Of a stretch of 64,000 nucleotides of DNA, positions 54,155-62,860 are shown piece after piece. The notes below the pieces were generated by a model. It was given only the letters and a program-made list of their open reading frames with translations. It did no database searches and was not told the DNA's origin. Source of the DNA: Caulobacter segnis (lineage in GTDB: Bacteria; Pseudomonadota; Alphaproteobacteria; Caulobacterales; Caulobacteraceae); the NCBI RefSeq assembly GCF_023935105.1, contig NZ_CP096040.1:62001-126000 (forward strand), written 5' to 3'. The position numbers and the translations under genes are program-made. The number at the start of each line of letters is the position of its first letter. Positions within the stretch are counted from its first letter, which is position 1.

Positions 54155-55221
54155 CAGGCGCTCTTCAGCCCCAGGCGCTGGCCGGCGTAGCGTTCGCGCA
54201 GCGGCGCCCACCAGGCCTCGTTGTCCAGATACCACTGGATGGTCTTGCGCAGGCCGGTGTCGAAGGTCTCTTGCGCCTTCCAGCCCAACTCGGTCTCCAG
54301 CTTGGTGGCGTCGATGGCGTAGCGGGCGTCATGGCCCGGACGGTCGGCGACGAAGGTGATCAGGTCGCGGCGCTTCAGCCCCGCAACCGGGCGCAGCGCG
54401 TCCAGCACGTCGCAGATCGCCTCGACCACCTGCAGGTTGGTGCGCTCGTTGCGGCCGCCGACATTGTAGCTCTCGCCCGGCACGCCCTTGGTGGCGATCA
54501 GGTGCAGGGCGCGGGCGTGGTCTTCGACGTGCAGCCAGTCGCGGACGTTGTCGCCCTTGCCGTAGACCGGCAGCGGCTTGCCCTCCAGGGCGTTCAGCGT
54601 GACCAGCGGGATCAGCTTCTCGGGGAAGTGATAGGGCCCGTAGTTGTTCGAGCAGTTCGAGACGACGACCGGCAGGCCATAGGTGTGATGCCAGGCCCGC
54701 GCCAGGTGGTCGGACGAGGCCTTGGACGCCGAATAGGGCGAGCGCGGGTCGTAGGGCGTGGTCTCGCTGAACAGGCCCTCGGCGCCCAGGCTGCCGAACA
54801 CCTCGTCGGTCGAGATGTGGTGGAAGCGGAACGCGTCCTTCTCGGCACCCTCCAGGCCCTGCCAGTGCTCCAGGGCCGCTTGCAGCATCACGTAGGTGCC
54901 GACGATGTTTGTCTGGATGAAGTCGCCGGGACCGGTGATCGAGCGGTCGACATGGCTCTCGGCGGCCAGGTGCATGACGACATTGGGCCGAAAGCCCTTG
55001 ACCGCGGCGGACACCGCCGCGGCGTCGGCGACGTCACCCTGGGCGAACCGGTAGTCGGCCTTGCCTTCGAGCATCGCCAGGCTGGCCGGCGAGGCGGCGT
55101 AGGTCAGCTTGTCGTAGTTGAGGATCGCGACGTCGTTCTGGCCGGCCAGGTGGCGGCACACGGCCGAGCCGATGAAGCCCGACCCGCCGGTCACCATCAC
55201 ACGGAGATTCTGCTGCGACAT
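54154..55221 (-). CDS. rfbB: dTDP-glucose 4,6-dehydratase
   Basis: This 355-residue SDR enzyme has the NAD site [16 protein letters not shown], the TDE substrate motif in [14 protein letters not shown], and the catalytic YxxxK in [27 protein letters not shown] lies near the C-terminus. It converts dTDP-glucose to dTDP-4-keto-6-deoxyglucose. It is the first gene of the minus-strand rfbB-rfbD-rfbA unit. The epimerase step is encoded separately at 58573-59130 on the other strand, so the pathway is complete but split in this window. Confidence 0.95.
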   Translation of the reverse strand: MSQQNLRVMVTGGSGFIGSAVCRHLAGQNDVAILNYDKLTYAASPASLAMLEGKADYRFAQGDVADAAAVSAAVKGFRPNVVMHLAAESHVDRSITGPGDFIQTNIVGTYVMLQAALEHWQGLEGAEKDAFRFHHISTDEVFGSLGAEGLFSETTPYDPRSPYSASKASSDHLARAWHHTYGLPVVVSNCSNNYGPYHFPEKLIPLVTLNALEGKPLPVYGKGDNVRDWLHVEDHARALHLIATKGVPGESYNVGGRNERTNLQVVEAICDVLDALRPVAGLKRRDLITFVADRPGHDARYAIDATKLETELGWKAQETFDTGLRKTIQWYLDNEAWWAPLRERYAGQRLGLKSA

Positions 55222-55302
55222 TCGCTGGAAAACTCTCGGCTTCTCAAGACGAAGCCCCGTACTCCAGTTTTTAGTGTACGCGCAACAGGCGAGACCCGAA
55301 CG

Positions 55303-56145
55303 TCAGTCGGTGAACACCACGGTCTTGCGGCCGTTCAGCAGCACGCGATCCTCGAGGCGGTAGCGCAGGGCGCGGGCCAGCACGCGGCGCTCGATGTCGC
55401 GTCCCTTGCGGACCAGGTCCTCCGGCGTGTCGCGGTGGCTGATGCGCTCGACGTCCTGCTCGATGATCGGGCCTTCGTCGAGATCGCCGGTCACGTAGTG
55501 GGCCGAGGCGCCGATCAGCTTCACGCCGCGCGCGTGAGCCTGGTGGTAGGGCTTGGCGCCCTTGAAGCCCGGCAGGAACGAGTGGTGGATGTTGATGCAG
55601 CGACCCTGCAGCTTGGCCGACAGGCCGTCCGACAGCACCTGCATGTAGCGGGCCAAGACGACGATGTCGGTCTTGGTCTCCTGGATCAGCTTCCAAAGTT
55701 CGGCTTCCTGCTCGAACTTGGTCTCCTTGGTCACCGGCAGGTGATGGAAGGGCAAGTCCTTCAGGTCGATGTGGGCATAGGTCTGCGCCGGGTGGTTGGA
55801 GACCACGCCGGTGATGTCCATCGGCAGCTCGCCGATGCGCCAGCGATAGACGAGGTCGGCCAGGCAGTGGTCGAACTTGCTGGCCAGCAGCAGCACGCGA
55901 TAGCGCTCGGCGCGGTCGCGCAGGGTCCACTTCATCTTCAGGCCGTCGGCCAGGGTCCCGAAGTCACCACGCAGAGCCGCGCGGTCGGCGCCGTCGGCAT
56001 CGAACACCACTCGCATGAAGAACTGGCCGGTCTCCTGGTCGTCGAACTGCTGGGCGTCGAGGATGTTGCAGCCGCGCTCGTAGAGGAAGGCGGAGACCTT
56101 GGCGACGATGCCGCGCTGGTCGGGGCAGGAGAGGGTCAGGATCAT
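55303..56145 (-). CDS. purU: Formyltetrahydrofolate deformylase
   Basis: This 280-residue protein has an N-terminal ACT domain ([20 protein letters not shown]) and a C-terminal formyl-transferase/hydrolase domain. The catalytic residues are Asn/His in [18 protein letters not shown] and Asp in [12 protein letters not shown]. It hydrolyses 10-formyl-THF to THF and formate. It lies 81 bp upstream of rfbB on the same strand and diverges from argE. The ACT domain usually senses an amino acid (glycine or methionine in E. coli). The gene is complete. Confidence 0.93.
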   Translation of the reverse strand: MILTLSCPDQRGIVAKVSAFLYERGCNILDAQQFDDQETGQFFMRVVFDADGADRAALRGDFGTLADGLKMKWTLRDRAERYRVLLLASKFDHCLADLVYRWRIGELPMDITGVVSNHPAQTYAHIDLKDLPFHHLPVTKETKFEQEAELWKLIQETKTDIVVLARYMQVLSDGLSAKLQGRCINIHHSFLPGFKGAKPYHQAHARGVKLIGASAHYVTGDLDEGPIIEQDVERISHRDTPEDLVRKGRDIERRVLARALRYRLEDRVLLNGRKTVVFTD

Positions 56146-56334
56146 GGTCCGCTCCCTCTAGAGAACTGCACCGCCGAAGAAAAGCCCGCGCCCCGACGAC
56201 AGAGGGATGAATTCGCTCGCCTCGGGTCAGGCGGGGCGGCTTCTCGGCATGTCCATGCCCCGCCAGCGACCACTGATCACGAAGCGACCCGCCCCGGGTA
56301 GGCGGCGCGGTGAGAACGGGTCTAGGCTCCGACC

Positions 56335-57513
56335 ATGGTTTCCTCATCCGAAGTCTTGTCCGATCGCGCGATCGATCTGCTGGCCAAGCTGGTGGCGTTC
56401 GACACCACCTCGCGCCGCTCGAACCTGGAGCTGATCGAATGGGTCGAGGGCTATCTGGCCCATCTCGACATCCCGTCGCGCCGGGTGCCCAACGCCGACG
56501 GGACCAAGTCCAACCTGATGGCCACCATTGGCCCGGCGGTCGAGGGCGGGGTGGTGCTGTCGGGCCATACCGACGTCGTGCCGGTCGACGGCCAGCCGTG
56601 GTCCAGCGATCCCTGGGTGCTGACCGAGCGCGACGGGCGGCTCTACGGGCGCGGGACCTGCGACATGAAGGGTTTCCTGGCCCTGGCCCTGGCCGCCGCG
56701 CCGGACCTGGCCCAGGCCACGCTCTCGAAGCCCGTGCACCTCGCCTTCTCCTATGACGAGGAGGTCGGCTGCCTGGGCGCGCCGGACATGATCGAGGTGA
56801 TCGCCACCGATCTGCCCCGCCCCGCCCTGGTGGTGGTCGGCGAGCCCACCGACATGGTCGCCGTACGCGGCCACAAGGGCATCGCCACCTTCACCGTCAC
56901 CGTCACCGGTCGCGAAGCCCATTCCAGCCTCACCCACCTGGGCGTCTCGGCCAACACGGTCGCGATCAAGTTGATGGCGATGCTGGTCGCGCTGTCGGAA
57001 AGGCTGGAGCGCGAGGCCGATCCCAACTCGCCGTTCACGCCCAAGGGCGCGACCCTGACCGTCGGCATGGTCCATGGCGGCACGGCCGGCAATATCCTGG
57101 CTCGCGAGTGCAAGTTCCTGTTCGACCTGCGCACCCCGGCCGGCCAGGACCCGATGGCGCTGCTGAGCGACTTCTTCGCGGCCGCCGAGGCCATGGACGC
57201 CGAGATCAAGGCCAAGGCCCCGGAAGGCGGCGTCAAGGTCGAGCGCCGCTCGCTGACCCCGGCCTTCGCGCCCGAGGAAGACGGCGTCGCCGAGGCCTTC
57301 GCCCGCAGGTTGGCCGGCGACAACGGCCCGGCCCGCGTGGTGCCCTACGCCGCCGAAGCCGGGCAGTTCCAGGGCGCGGGCTTCTCGACCGTGATCTGCG
57401 GCCCCGGCTCGATCGACCAGGCCCACCAGCCCGACGAATATGTCGAGATCAGCCAGATGCAGCGCGGCGCGGCCTTCATGCGGCGGCTGATCGAGGACCT
57501 GACGGCCTCCTAG
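56335..57513 (+). CDS. argE: Acetylornithine deacetylase
   Basis: This 392-residue M20 dinuclear-zinc peptidase-family enzyme has the metal-binding SGHTDVVPVDGQPW, GRGTCDMKGFLALAL and SYDEEVGCLGA (general-base Glu). GREAHSSLTHLG is the dimerisation-domain His motif. It deacetylates N-acetylornithine in arginine synthesis. The fold also includes succinyl-diaminopimelate desuccinylases, but the length and the order match ArgE. The ATG at 56335 gives MVSSSEVLSDRAIDLLAKLV. It diverges from purU and converges with the GT2 gene, overlapping by 4 bp. Confidence 0.9.
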   Translation: MVSSSEVLSDRAIDLLAKLVAFDTTSRRSNLELIEWVEGYLAHLDIPSRRVPNADGTKSNLMATIGPAVEGGVVLSGHTDVVPVDGQPWSSDPWVLTERDGRLYGRGTCDMKGFLALALAAAPDLAQATLSKPVHLAFSYDEEVGCLGAPDMIEVIATDLPRPALVVVGEPTDMVAVRGHKGIATFTVTVTGREAHSSLTHLGVSANTVAIKLMAMLVALSERLEREADPNSPFTPKGATLTVGMVHGGTAGNILARECKFLFDLRTPAGQDPMALLSDFFAAAEAMDAEIKAKAPEGGVKVERRSLTPAFAPEEDGVAEAFARRLAGDNGPARVVPYAAEAGQFQGAGFSTVICGPGSIDQAHQPDEYVEISQMQRGAAFMRRLIEDLTAS

Positions 57514-58535
57514 AGCCCCCGGGCCTTCCGGATCACGAACCGCCGGCCAACGAACGCCGCCGGATCGATCGACATCACCCGCAGGATCGCGCCGGGCGAG
57601 ACCTTGCGCTTGGCCTGGATCGCGCGGCGGTCGGCCAGCACCGCGTTCAAGTCCTCGCGCTTCAGCGCCGCCTTGATGCCCCGGATGGCCGGCGCGACGT
57701 CGCCGCGCCGCCAGTGCAGCAGCAGCAGGCCCCCCGTCACGGCCACGTGCAGCGGCAAGGTCACCGGAAACAGCCAGCCCGGCGTGTTCTTGACGAAGGT
57801 CCAGACGCGGTTGCGCGAGCCGTGGAAGATCGAGAAGTCCGAGCGCACGCCCGTACTGGCCGAGCCGACGTGGGCGACCTTGGCCTCGGGCAAGAGCAGG
57901 GTCGGCTGGCCGTAGAGGCGCAGGCGATACCCGAGGTCGACATCCTCGCAGTAGCAGAAGTAGCGCTCGTCGAAGCCGCCGACGTCCAGGAACAGCTGGC
58001 GATCGATCAGCATGGCCGCGCCGCAGGCCGAGAACACCTCGCCCTCGGGCAGGACCGCCGGGATCTTGCGGCCATACCCGCCGCGGAACGGTATGCCCGC
58101 GCTGGTGACGTTGTCGCCGGCCCCGTCCAGCAGGCCCGGCCGATCGGCCGACAGCTGCAGCGAGGCGAAGCTCTTAACGGTCGGATGACGCTCGACCCCG
58201 GCCATCAACTCTTCCAGCCACGCCGGCTCGGCATAGGCGTCGGGATTGAGCAGGACCAGCCAGCGCCCCTTGGCCCGCCGGGCGGCCAGGTTGTTGCCGG
58301 CCGCGAAGCCCAGGTTCGCGCCGGCCTCGACGAAGTCGACCCACGGATGGGCCTTGGCCGCCGCCTGCGGCGCCCCGTCGGTCGAGGCGTTGTCGATCAG
58401 GATCGTCTCGAAGTCGCGGAAGGTCTGGGCCGCCAGCCGCGCCAGGCACGGATCCAGGGTCGGACCGCTCTGGTAGGAGACGATGATCACGCTGACCAGC
58501 GGGCCGCTCTTGTGTTCGGTCGTTTCAGGCGGCAT
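57510..58535 (-). CDS. GT2-family glycosyltransferase (rhamnosyltransferase-like)
   Basis: This 341-residue GT-A protein has VSVIIVSYQSGPTLDPCL, the nucleotide-binding ILIDNASTDGA and NPDAYAEP, the DxD-equivalent site. YFCYCEDVDLGYRLRLYG carries the catalytic Asp, and one or two hydrophobic segments near residues 255-280 may anchor it to the membrane. It begins 37 bp from the divergent rfbC start, which suggests a dTDP-rhamnose donor. The donor is inferred from context, not proved by sequence. It overlaps argE by 4 bp at its 3' end. Confidence 0.87.
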   Translation of the reverse strand: MPPETTEHKSGPLVSVIIVSYQSGPTLDPCLARLAAQTFRDFETILIDNASTDGAPQAAAKAHPWVDFVEAGANLGFAAGNNLAARRAKGRWLVLLNPDAYAEPAWLEELMAGVERHPTVKSFASLQLSADRPGLLDGAGDNVTSAGIPFRGGYGRKIPAVLPEGEVFSACGAAMLIDRQLFLDVGGFDERYFCYCEDVDLGYRLRLYGQPTLLLPEAKVAHVGSASTGVRSDFSIFHGSRNRVWTFVKNTPGWLFPVTLPLHVAVTGGLLLLHWRRGDVAPAIRGIKAALKREDLNAVLADRRAIQAKRKVSPGAILRVMSIDPAAFVGRRFVIRKARGL

Positions 58536-58572
58536 CGGTGGCCGGTTCGTTTCTCAAATCAAAGTACGCGTC

Positions 58573-59130
58573 ATGAAGATCACGCCGCTGGCGATCCCCG
58601 AAGTGCTGCTTATCACGCCCGCGCGCCATGGCGATGAGCGGGGTTGGTTTTCCGAGACCTTCCGCCAGTCGGCGCTGGAGGAAGCGGGATTTAAGTCGAC
58701 CTTCGTCCAGGACAACCACGTGCGCTCGACGACGCGCGGCATCCAGCGCGGCCTGCACTACCAGAAGCCGCCGCACGCTCAGGACAAGCTGCTGCGCTGC
58801 GTGGTCGGGGCGATCTTCGACGTGGCCGTCGATATCCGGAAGGGCTCGCCGACCTATGGCCAGTGGGTCGGGGCCGAACTGTCGGCCGAGAACCGCCAGC
58901 AGCTCTTGGTCCCCAAGGGCTTCGCCCACGGCTACGTCACCCTGACCGACGCCTGCGAGGTGCTCTACAAGGTCACCGACTACTACGCGCCCGCCGCCGA
59001 GGGCGCGGTGCGCTGGAGCGATCCGGCCATCGGCATCGATTGGCCGATCTCGCTCGCCGAGATCACCGCCAACGACCGCGACAACTCAGCCCCGCTGCTG
59101 GACGAGATCGAGACGCCGTTCGAGTACTGA
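58573..59130 (+). CDS. rfbC: dTDP-4-dehydrorhamnose 3,5-epimerase
   Basis: This 185-residue cupin-fold enzyme has the catalytic His in RGIQRGLHYQKPPHAQDKL and the GxW and YK segments of the family (GQWVGAELSAENRQQLLVPK, CEVLYKVTDYYAP). It ends with the TDP-binding DPAIGIDWP. It epimerises C3 and C5 of dTDP-4-keto-6-deoxyglucose. The ATG at 58573 is used, and the frame open to 58483 lies in the promoter spacer. Together with rfbB, rfbD and rfbA it completes dTDP-L-rhamnose synthesis. Confidence 0.95.
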   Translation: MKITPLAIPEVLLITPARHGDERGWFSETFRQSALEEAGFKSTFVQDNHVRSTTRGIQRGLHYQKPPHAQDKLLRCVVGAIFDVAVDIRKGSPTYGQWVGAELSAENRQQLLVPKGFAHGYVTLTDACEVLYKVTDYYAPAAEGAVRWSDPAIGIDWPISLAEITANDRDNSAPLLDEIETPFEY

Positions 59131-59141
59131 AGCGCCGCAGG

Positions 59142-59249
59142 CCCCCACCTGACCGCTTCGCGGTCGTCCGCCCCCGGAATGGGCAGACGGTTATCCGCGA
59201 TCCATCTTCCCCCTTTGGGGGAGGAGCGCGAAGCGCGGAGGGGGCGAGT
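59142..59249. repeat. GC-rich palindromic intergenic repeat, copy B
   Basis: It starts 12 bp after rfbC and ends just before the GGAGAAGGA ribosome site of the hydrolase gene. It contains the GGTCGTCCGCCCCC arm and the CTTCCCCCTTTGGGGGAGGAG hairpin followed by GCGCGAAGCGCGGAGGGGGC, shared with copies A and C. It likely forms a strong RNA or DNA hairpin and may act as a terminator for rfbC. Confidence 0.8.
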
Positions 59250-59267
59250 GAGGAGAAGGAACACGAG

Positions 59268-60182
59268 ATGAGCCAGTTCACCGACTTCTTCTGGACCTCG
59301 CACGAAGGCCTGCCGCTGCACGCCCGCGACTACGCCCCAAAGGGCGTTTCTGGCGGCGAGGCTCAGAAGCTGCCGGTGATCTGCATTCACGGCCTGACCC
59401 GCAACGCCCGCGACTTCGAGGATCTGGCGCCGCGCATCGCCGCCACGGGCCGCCGGGTGCTGGCGGTCGACGTGCGCGGCCGGGGCCTGTCGGCCCGCGA
59501 CCCCAACCCGATGAACTACCACCCGGGGACCTACGCCGCCGACGTCGTCTCGCTACTGGCGGCGGCCGGCATCGACCAGGCGGTGTTCGTCGGCACCAGC
59601 ATGGGCGGTCTGATCACCCTCGTTCTGGCCTCGTTCAAGCCCGAGGCGATCGCGGCGGCGGTGCTGAACGACGTCGGGCCCGAGGTCTCGCCGGTCGGCC
59701 TGGCCCGGATCGCCGGTTACACCGGTCGGGTCGGGCGTTTCGAAGCCTGGGACGACGCGGTCGCCTATGTGCGCGACATCAACCAGGCCGCCTTCCCCGC
59801 CTATGATCCGGACGACTGGGAGCGCGCCGCCCGACGGACCTTCGACAGCCAGGATGGCGGCTTCGTCGCGGCTTACGACCCCGACATCGCCGTCCCGATC
59901 CGGGCGGCGGCGGAAGCGGCCGCCAAGGTCCAGGCGGAGACGGGGCAGGCGCCGCCGCCGCCGGACATGTATCCGCTGTTCCGGGCCTTGGCCAAGGATC
60001 GCCCGCTACTGCTGGTGCGCGGCGGAATCTCGGACCTGATCGACCCGGCCATCGCCGAACGGATGCGCGCCGCCGCGCCCCATATGGCCTATGCCGAGGT
60101 TCCCGGCGTCGGCCACGCGCCCATGCTGACCGAGCCGGAAGCCTGGGCGGCGATAGAAAAGCTCCTCCAAGCCGCGCCTTAA
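59268..60182 (+). CDS. Alpha/beta hydrolase
   Basis: This 304-residue protein has the oxyanion-hole segment CIHGLTRNARDFEDL, the nucleophile elbow GTSMGGLI with the catalytic Ser, an acid in the LLVRGGISDLIDP region, and the final His in VPGVGHAPML. It belongs to the epoxide-hydrolase/esterase-like branch. The substrate is unknown. The ATG at 59268 gives MSQFTDFFWTSHEGLPLHAR and has GGAGAAGG upstream. The longer frame from 58863 runs through rfbC and the repeat and is not used. It lies between the repeat and ilvA. Confidence 0.88.
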   Translation: MSQFTDFFWTSHEGLPLHARDYAPKGVSGGEAQKLPVICIHGLTRNARDFEDLAPRIAATGRRVLAVDVRGRGLSARDPNPMNYHPGTYAADVVSLLAAAGIDQAVFVGTSMGGLITLVLASFKPEAIAAAVLNDVGPEVSPVGLARIAGYTGRVGRFEAWDDAVAYVRDINQAAFPAYDPDDWERAARRTFDSQDGGFVAAYDPDIAVPIRAAAEAAAKVQAETGQAPPPPDMYPLFRALAKDRPLLLVRGGISDLIDPAIAERMRAAAPHMAYAEVPGVGHAPMLTEPEAWAAIEKLLQAAP

Positions 60183-60258
60183 AGGGGTGTGCCCGGATGG
60201 TCCGGCCGTGCTAGACGCCCGGCCACGGCTCGTTTCTCGCCGCGCAGAGTGCTGACCG

Positions 60259-61461
60259 ATGACCCTCGACCTCGCCGCCATCCAAGCCGCCGCCGGCCGC
60301 CTGAAGGGTCAGATCGAGCGCACGCCCTGCCGCCACTCCAAGACCCTGTCGAAGATCACCGGCGCCGAGGTCTGGGTGAAGTTCGAGAACCTGCAGTTCA
60401 CCGCCGCCTACAAGGAACGCGGCGCGCTGAACAAGCTGATGCTGCTGTCGGAAGCCGAGAAGTCCAAGGGCGTCATCGCCGCCAGCGCCGGCAACCACGC
60501 CCAGGGCCTGGCCTATCACGGCGCCCGCCTGGGCGTGCCGGTCACCATCGTCATGCCCAAGACCACGCCCTTCGTGAAGGTGCAGCACACCCGCGACTTC
60601 GGCGCGACGGTGGTCATCGAGGGCGAGACCTATGACGACGCCAACGCCCACGCCCGCAAGCTGCGCGACGAGCAGGGCCTGACCTTCGTCCACCCGTTCG
60701 ACGACTACGACATCATGGCCGGCCAGGGCACGATCGCCCTGGAGATGCTGGAGGACGCGCCGGACCTGGAGATCCTGCCCGTGCCGATCGGCGGCGGCGG
60801 CCTGATCAGCGGCGTGGCCACGGCGGCCAAGGCCCTGAAGCCCGACATCCGCATCGTCGGCTGCGAGCCGGCCATGTATCCGTCGTTCACCGCCCGCATG
60901 CGCGGCGTCGCGGCCCACTGCGGCGGCCAGACCATCGCCGAAGGCGTGGCGGTCAAGCAGGTCGGCGACCTGACCTATGGCGTCGTGCGCCCGCTGATCG
61001 ACGACGTGCTGCTGCTGGAAGAGCCGCACCTGGAACAGGCCGTCTCGCTATACTGCAACGTCGAGAAGACCATCGCCGAAGGCGCCGGCGCGGCCTCGCT
61101 GGCGGCGCTGCTGGCCTATCCGGAACGCTTCCGGGGCAAGAAGTGCGGCCTGATCCTGTGCGGCGGCAACATCGACACCCGCCTGTTGGCCTCGGTGCTG
61201 ACCCGCGAGCTGGTCCGCGCCCAGCGCCTGGCCTCCCTGCGGATCATCGGCGACGACCGCCCGGGCCTGCTGTCGACCGTGGCCTCGGTGATCGGGACCA
61301 TGGGCGCCAACATCATCGAGGTGAACCACAACCGCCTGGCCCTGGACGTCCCGGCCAAGGGCGCGGAGTTCGACATCACCATCGAGACCCGCGACGCCCA
61401 GCACACCCAGGATGTCATGCAGGCCCTGCGCGAAAGCGGCTACCCCCCGCGGGTGGTCTGA
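60259..61461 (+). CDS. ilvA: Threonine ammonia-lyase (catabolic size, ACT domain)
   Basis: This 400-residue PLP enzyme has the catalytic Lys in FTAAYKERGALNKL, the ASAGNHAQGLAYH cofactor loop and the glycine-rich phosphate loop PIGGGGLISGV. A C-terminal ACT-like domain (LRIIGDDRPGLLSTVASVIG) is about 75 residues. It deaminates threonine to 2-oxobutyrate. The length fits the short ilvA/tdcB form rather than the 510-residue biosynthetic enzyme, and a single ACT domain suggests one regulatory site. No isoleucine genes are adjacent. The start has GCTGACCG upstream and no strong Shine-Dalgarno sequence. Confidence 0.9.
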   Translation: MTLDLAAIQAAAGRLKGQIERTPCRHSKTLSKITGAEVWVKFENLQFTAAYKERGALNKLMLLSEAEKSKGVIAASAGNHAQGLAYHGARLGVPVTIVMPKTTPFVKVQHTRDFGATVVIEGETYDDANAHARKLRDEQGLTFVHPFDDYDIMAGQGTIALEMLEDAPDLEILPVPIGGGGLISGVATAAKALKPDIRIVGCEPAMYPSFTARMRGVAAHCGGQTIAEGVAVKQVGDLTYGVVRPLIDDVLLLEEPHLEQAVSLYCNVEKTIAEGAGAASLAALLAYPERFRGKKCGLILCGGNIDTRLLASVLTRELVRAQRLASLRIIGDDRPGLLSTVASVIGTMGANIIEVNHNRLALDVPAKGAEFDITIETRDAQHTQDVMQALRESGYPPRVV

Positions 61462-61529
61462 TCCTTCGGTGACCGCCCGCCCTTCCGACGCCCCTTGCGA
61501 AGGCGCGTCGCTCGGGAGAGCATGGATGT

Positions 61530-61772
61530 ATGACAGCATCCGAGGACGATGAGCGCGGCGTGCCGTCCGACGCGTTTCGCGAAGGGCGTGACGTCTACAT
61601 CATCTACAGCTGGGAAGACGTCGCCTTCCATTGGGTGCAGGCGTCGGGACGGGTGCTGCGCCGTTTCAAGGGAACGCGCCGCGAGAGCGAGACCGACCAC
61701 TCCAACCGATTGTTCATGGACGCCAAGATGGGCGGGCGATTGGCCACGCGGGAAGAGTATGACCACTACTGA
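61530..61772 (+). CDS. Small hypothetical protein, 80 aa
   Basis: The protein runs MTASEDDERGVPSDAFREGR, DVYIIYSWEDVAFHWVQASG and RVLRRFKGTRRESETDHSNR to an MDAKMGGRLATREEYDHY end. It is a small mixed alpha/beta protein with an acidic N-terminus. It overlaps the start of the HD-domain gene by 14 bp, so the pair is co-translated. GGGAGAGC lies upstream of the ATG. No family could be recognised, and a role with the HD protein is only suggested by coupling. Confidence 0.65.
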   Translation: MTASEDDERGVPSDAFREGRDVYIIYSWEDVAFHWVQASGRVLRRFKGTRRESETDHSNRLFMDAKMGGRLATREEYDHY

Positions 61773-62196
61773 TCCGAACCTGCTGGACGAGGCGATCATC
61801 CTGGCCACCGACGCGCATCGCGGCCAGGTCGACAAGGCCGGCGCGCCCTACATCCTGCACCCGCTGCGGGTGATGCTGGCCCAGACCGACGATGTCCGGC
61901 GGATCGCCGCCGTGCTGCACGACGTGGTCGAGGACTGCGGCGTCACGCCGGACACGCTCCGCGCCCGCTTCGGCGACGCCGTGGCCGATGCGGTCATGGC
62001 CCTGACCCGGGGCGACGACGAAGACTATGACGCCTTCATCGCCCGGTGCGCCGCCAACCCGGTCGCGCGCGACGTGAAACGCGCCGACATCGGAGACAAT
62101 CTGGACCTGTCGCGCCTTGCGACCGTCACCGATCGTGACCGCGAGCGCGCCGCCAAGTACCAGCGCGCCCTGGCCCAACTCGATCGGGCGTCTTGA
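61759..62196 (+). CDS. HD-domain phosphohydrolase (RelA/SpoT hydrolase-like)
   Basis: This 145-residue protein has the first His in ATDAHRGQVDKAGAPYILHPL and the HD pair in IAAVLHDVVEDCGVTPD. ADIGDNLDLSRL carries the later metal ligand. That is the (p)ppGpp-hydrolase-like HD pattern in a small stand-alone version (SpoT-like HD, MESH1-type). No synthetase domain is present. It may hydrolyse (p)ppGpp or a related nucleotide. The ATG at 61759 overlaps the preceding small gene. The upstream frame to 61549 is a shadow of that gene. Confidence 0.85.
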   Translation: MTTTDPNLLDEAIILATDAHRGQVDKAGAPYILHPLRVMLAQTDDVRRIAAVLHDVVEDCGVTPDTLRARFGDAVADAVMALTRGDDEDYDAFIARCAANPVARDVKRADIGDNLDLSRLATVTDRDRERAAKYQRALAQLDRAS

Positions 62197-62199
62197 GCC

Positions 62200-62697
62200 C
62201 TACTGTTTGGGCTTGCCCGGCCCGATCCGGTTCACATCCAGCAGTTCGATGCGGAAGATCATCACGCTGTTGGCCGGGATGGGGCCCTTGTCCTGGTCGC
62301 CGTAGCCCAGGGCCGGCGGCACATACAGGATCCATTCGTCGCCGGCCTTCATCCGCTGCAGGGCGATGATCCAGGCCGGCACCAAGCCGTCCAGCGGGAA
62401 CACCGCCGGCACGCCGCGCTCGTAGCTCGAGTCGAACACCGTGCCGTCCAGCAGCTTGCCTTCGTAGTGGACCTTGACCTCGTCGGCCTGGGTGGGGTGC
62501 AGGCCGCCTTGCGGGCCTTCGCGCACGACTTTGTATTGCAGGCCCTGAGGCAGGGTGACGACGCCCGGCTCCTTGGCGTTCTTGGCCATGAAGGCGTCGG
62601 CGGCGGTCAGGTTCTCCCGCGCCTTCTTGCTGGGACCACAGGCGGCCAGGGTGAGGCCGGCGGCGGCAAGGGTGAAGAGCAGGGCGCGGCGATGCAT
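62200..62697 (-). CDS. FKBP-type peptidyl-prolyl isomerase lipoprotein
   Basis: This 165-residue protein has a lipoprotein signal with lipobox LAAC at about residues 17-20 (LLFTLAAAGLTLAACGPS), so Cys20 is likely lipidated. A single FKBP domain follows (VKVHYEGKLLDGTVFDSSY, PLDGLVPAWIIALQRMKAGD, YVPPALGYGDQDKGPIPANS). It assists folding of exported proteins. It converges with the HD gene, with 3 bp between the stops, and diverges from galU. No chaperone partner is visible. Confidence 0.9.
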   Translation of the reverse strand: MHRRALLFTLAAAGLTLAACGPSKKARENLTAADAFMAKNAKEPGVVTLPQGLQYKVVREGPQGGLHPTQADEVKVHYEGKLLDGTVFDSSYERGVPAVFPLDGLVPAWIIALQRMKAGDEWILYVPPALGYGDQDKGPIPANSVMIFRIELLDVNRIGPGKPKQ

Positions 62698-62812
62698 GGA
62701 AGAACCTCGAACAATCAGACCGCTCAGCTAGCACGGACCGCTCGGGATTCCATCTCAGGACGAACACGCCGGCGCGGCCGAACAATTTTCACGGAACAGT
62801 GGTGGCTTTGTT

Positions 62813-62827
62813 TGGAAACGTTTTCTA
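62813..62827. promoter_or_regulatory. LacI-like palindrome upstream of galU
   Basis: TGGAAACGTTTTCTA is a near-palindrome centred on CG, similar to LacI-family operators, 33 bp before the galU ATG. The binding protein is unknown. Confidence 0.35.
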
Positions 62828-62860
62828 GAAACGACCACCCAATACTCAGGCGAGACGCCC

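Noticed and set aside
61486-61510. Possible terminator after ilvA
   Set aside because: The stem has an unpaired base and a 9-base loop without a T-tract, so it is too weak to call.
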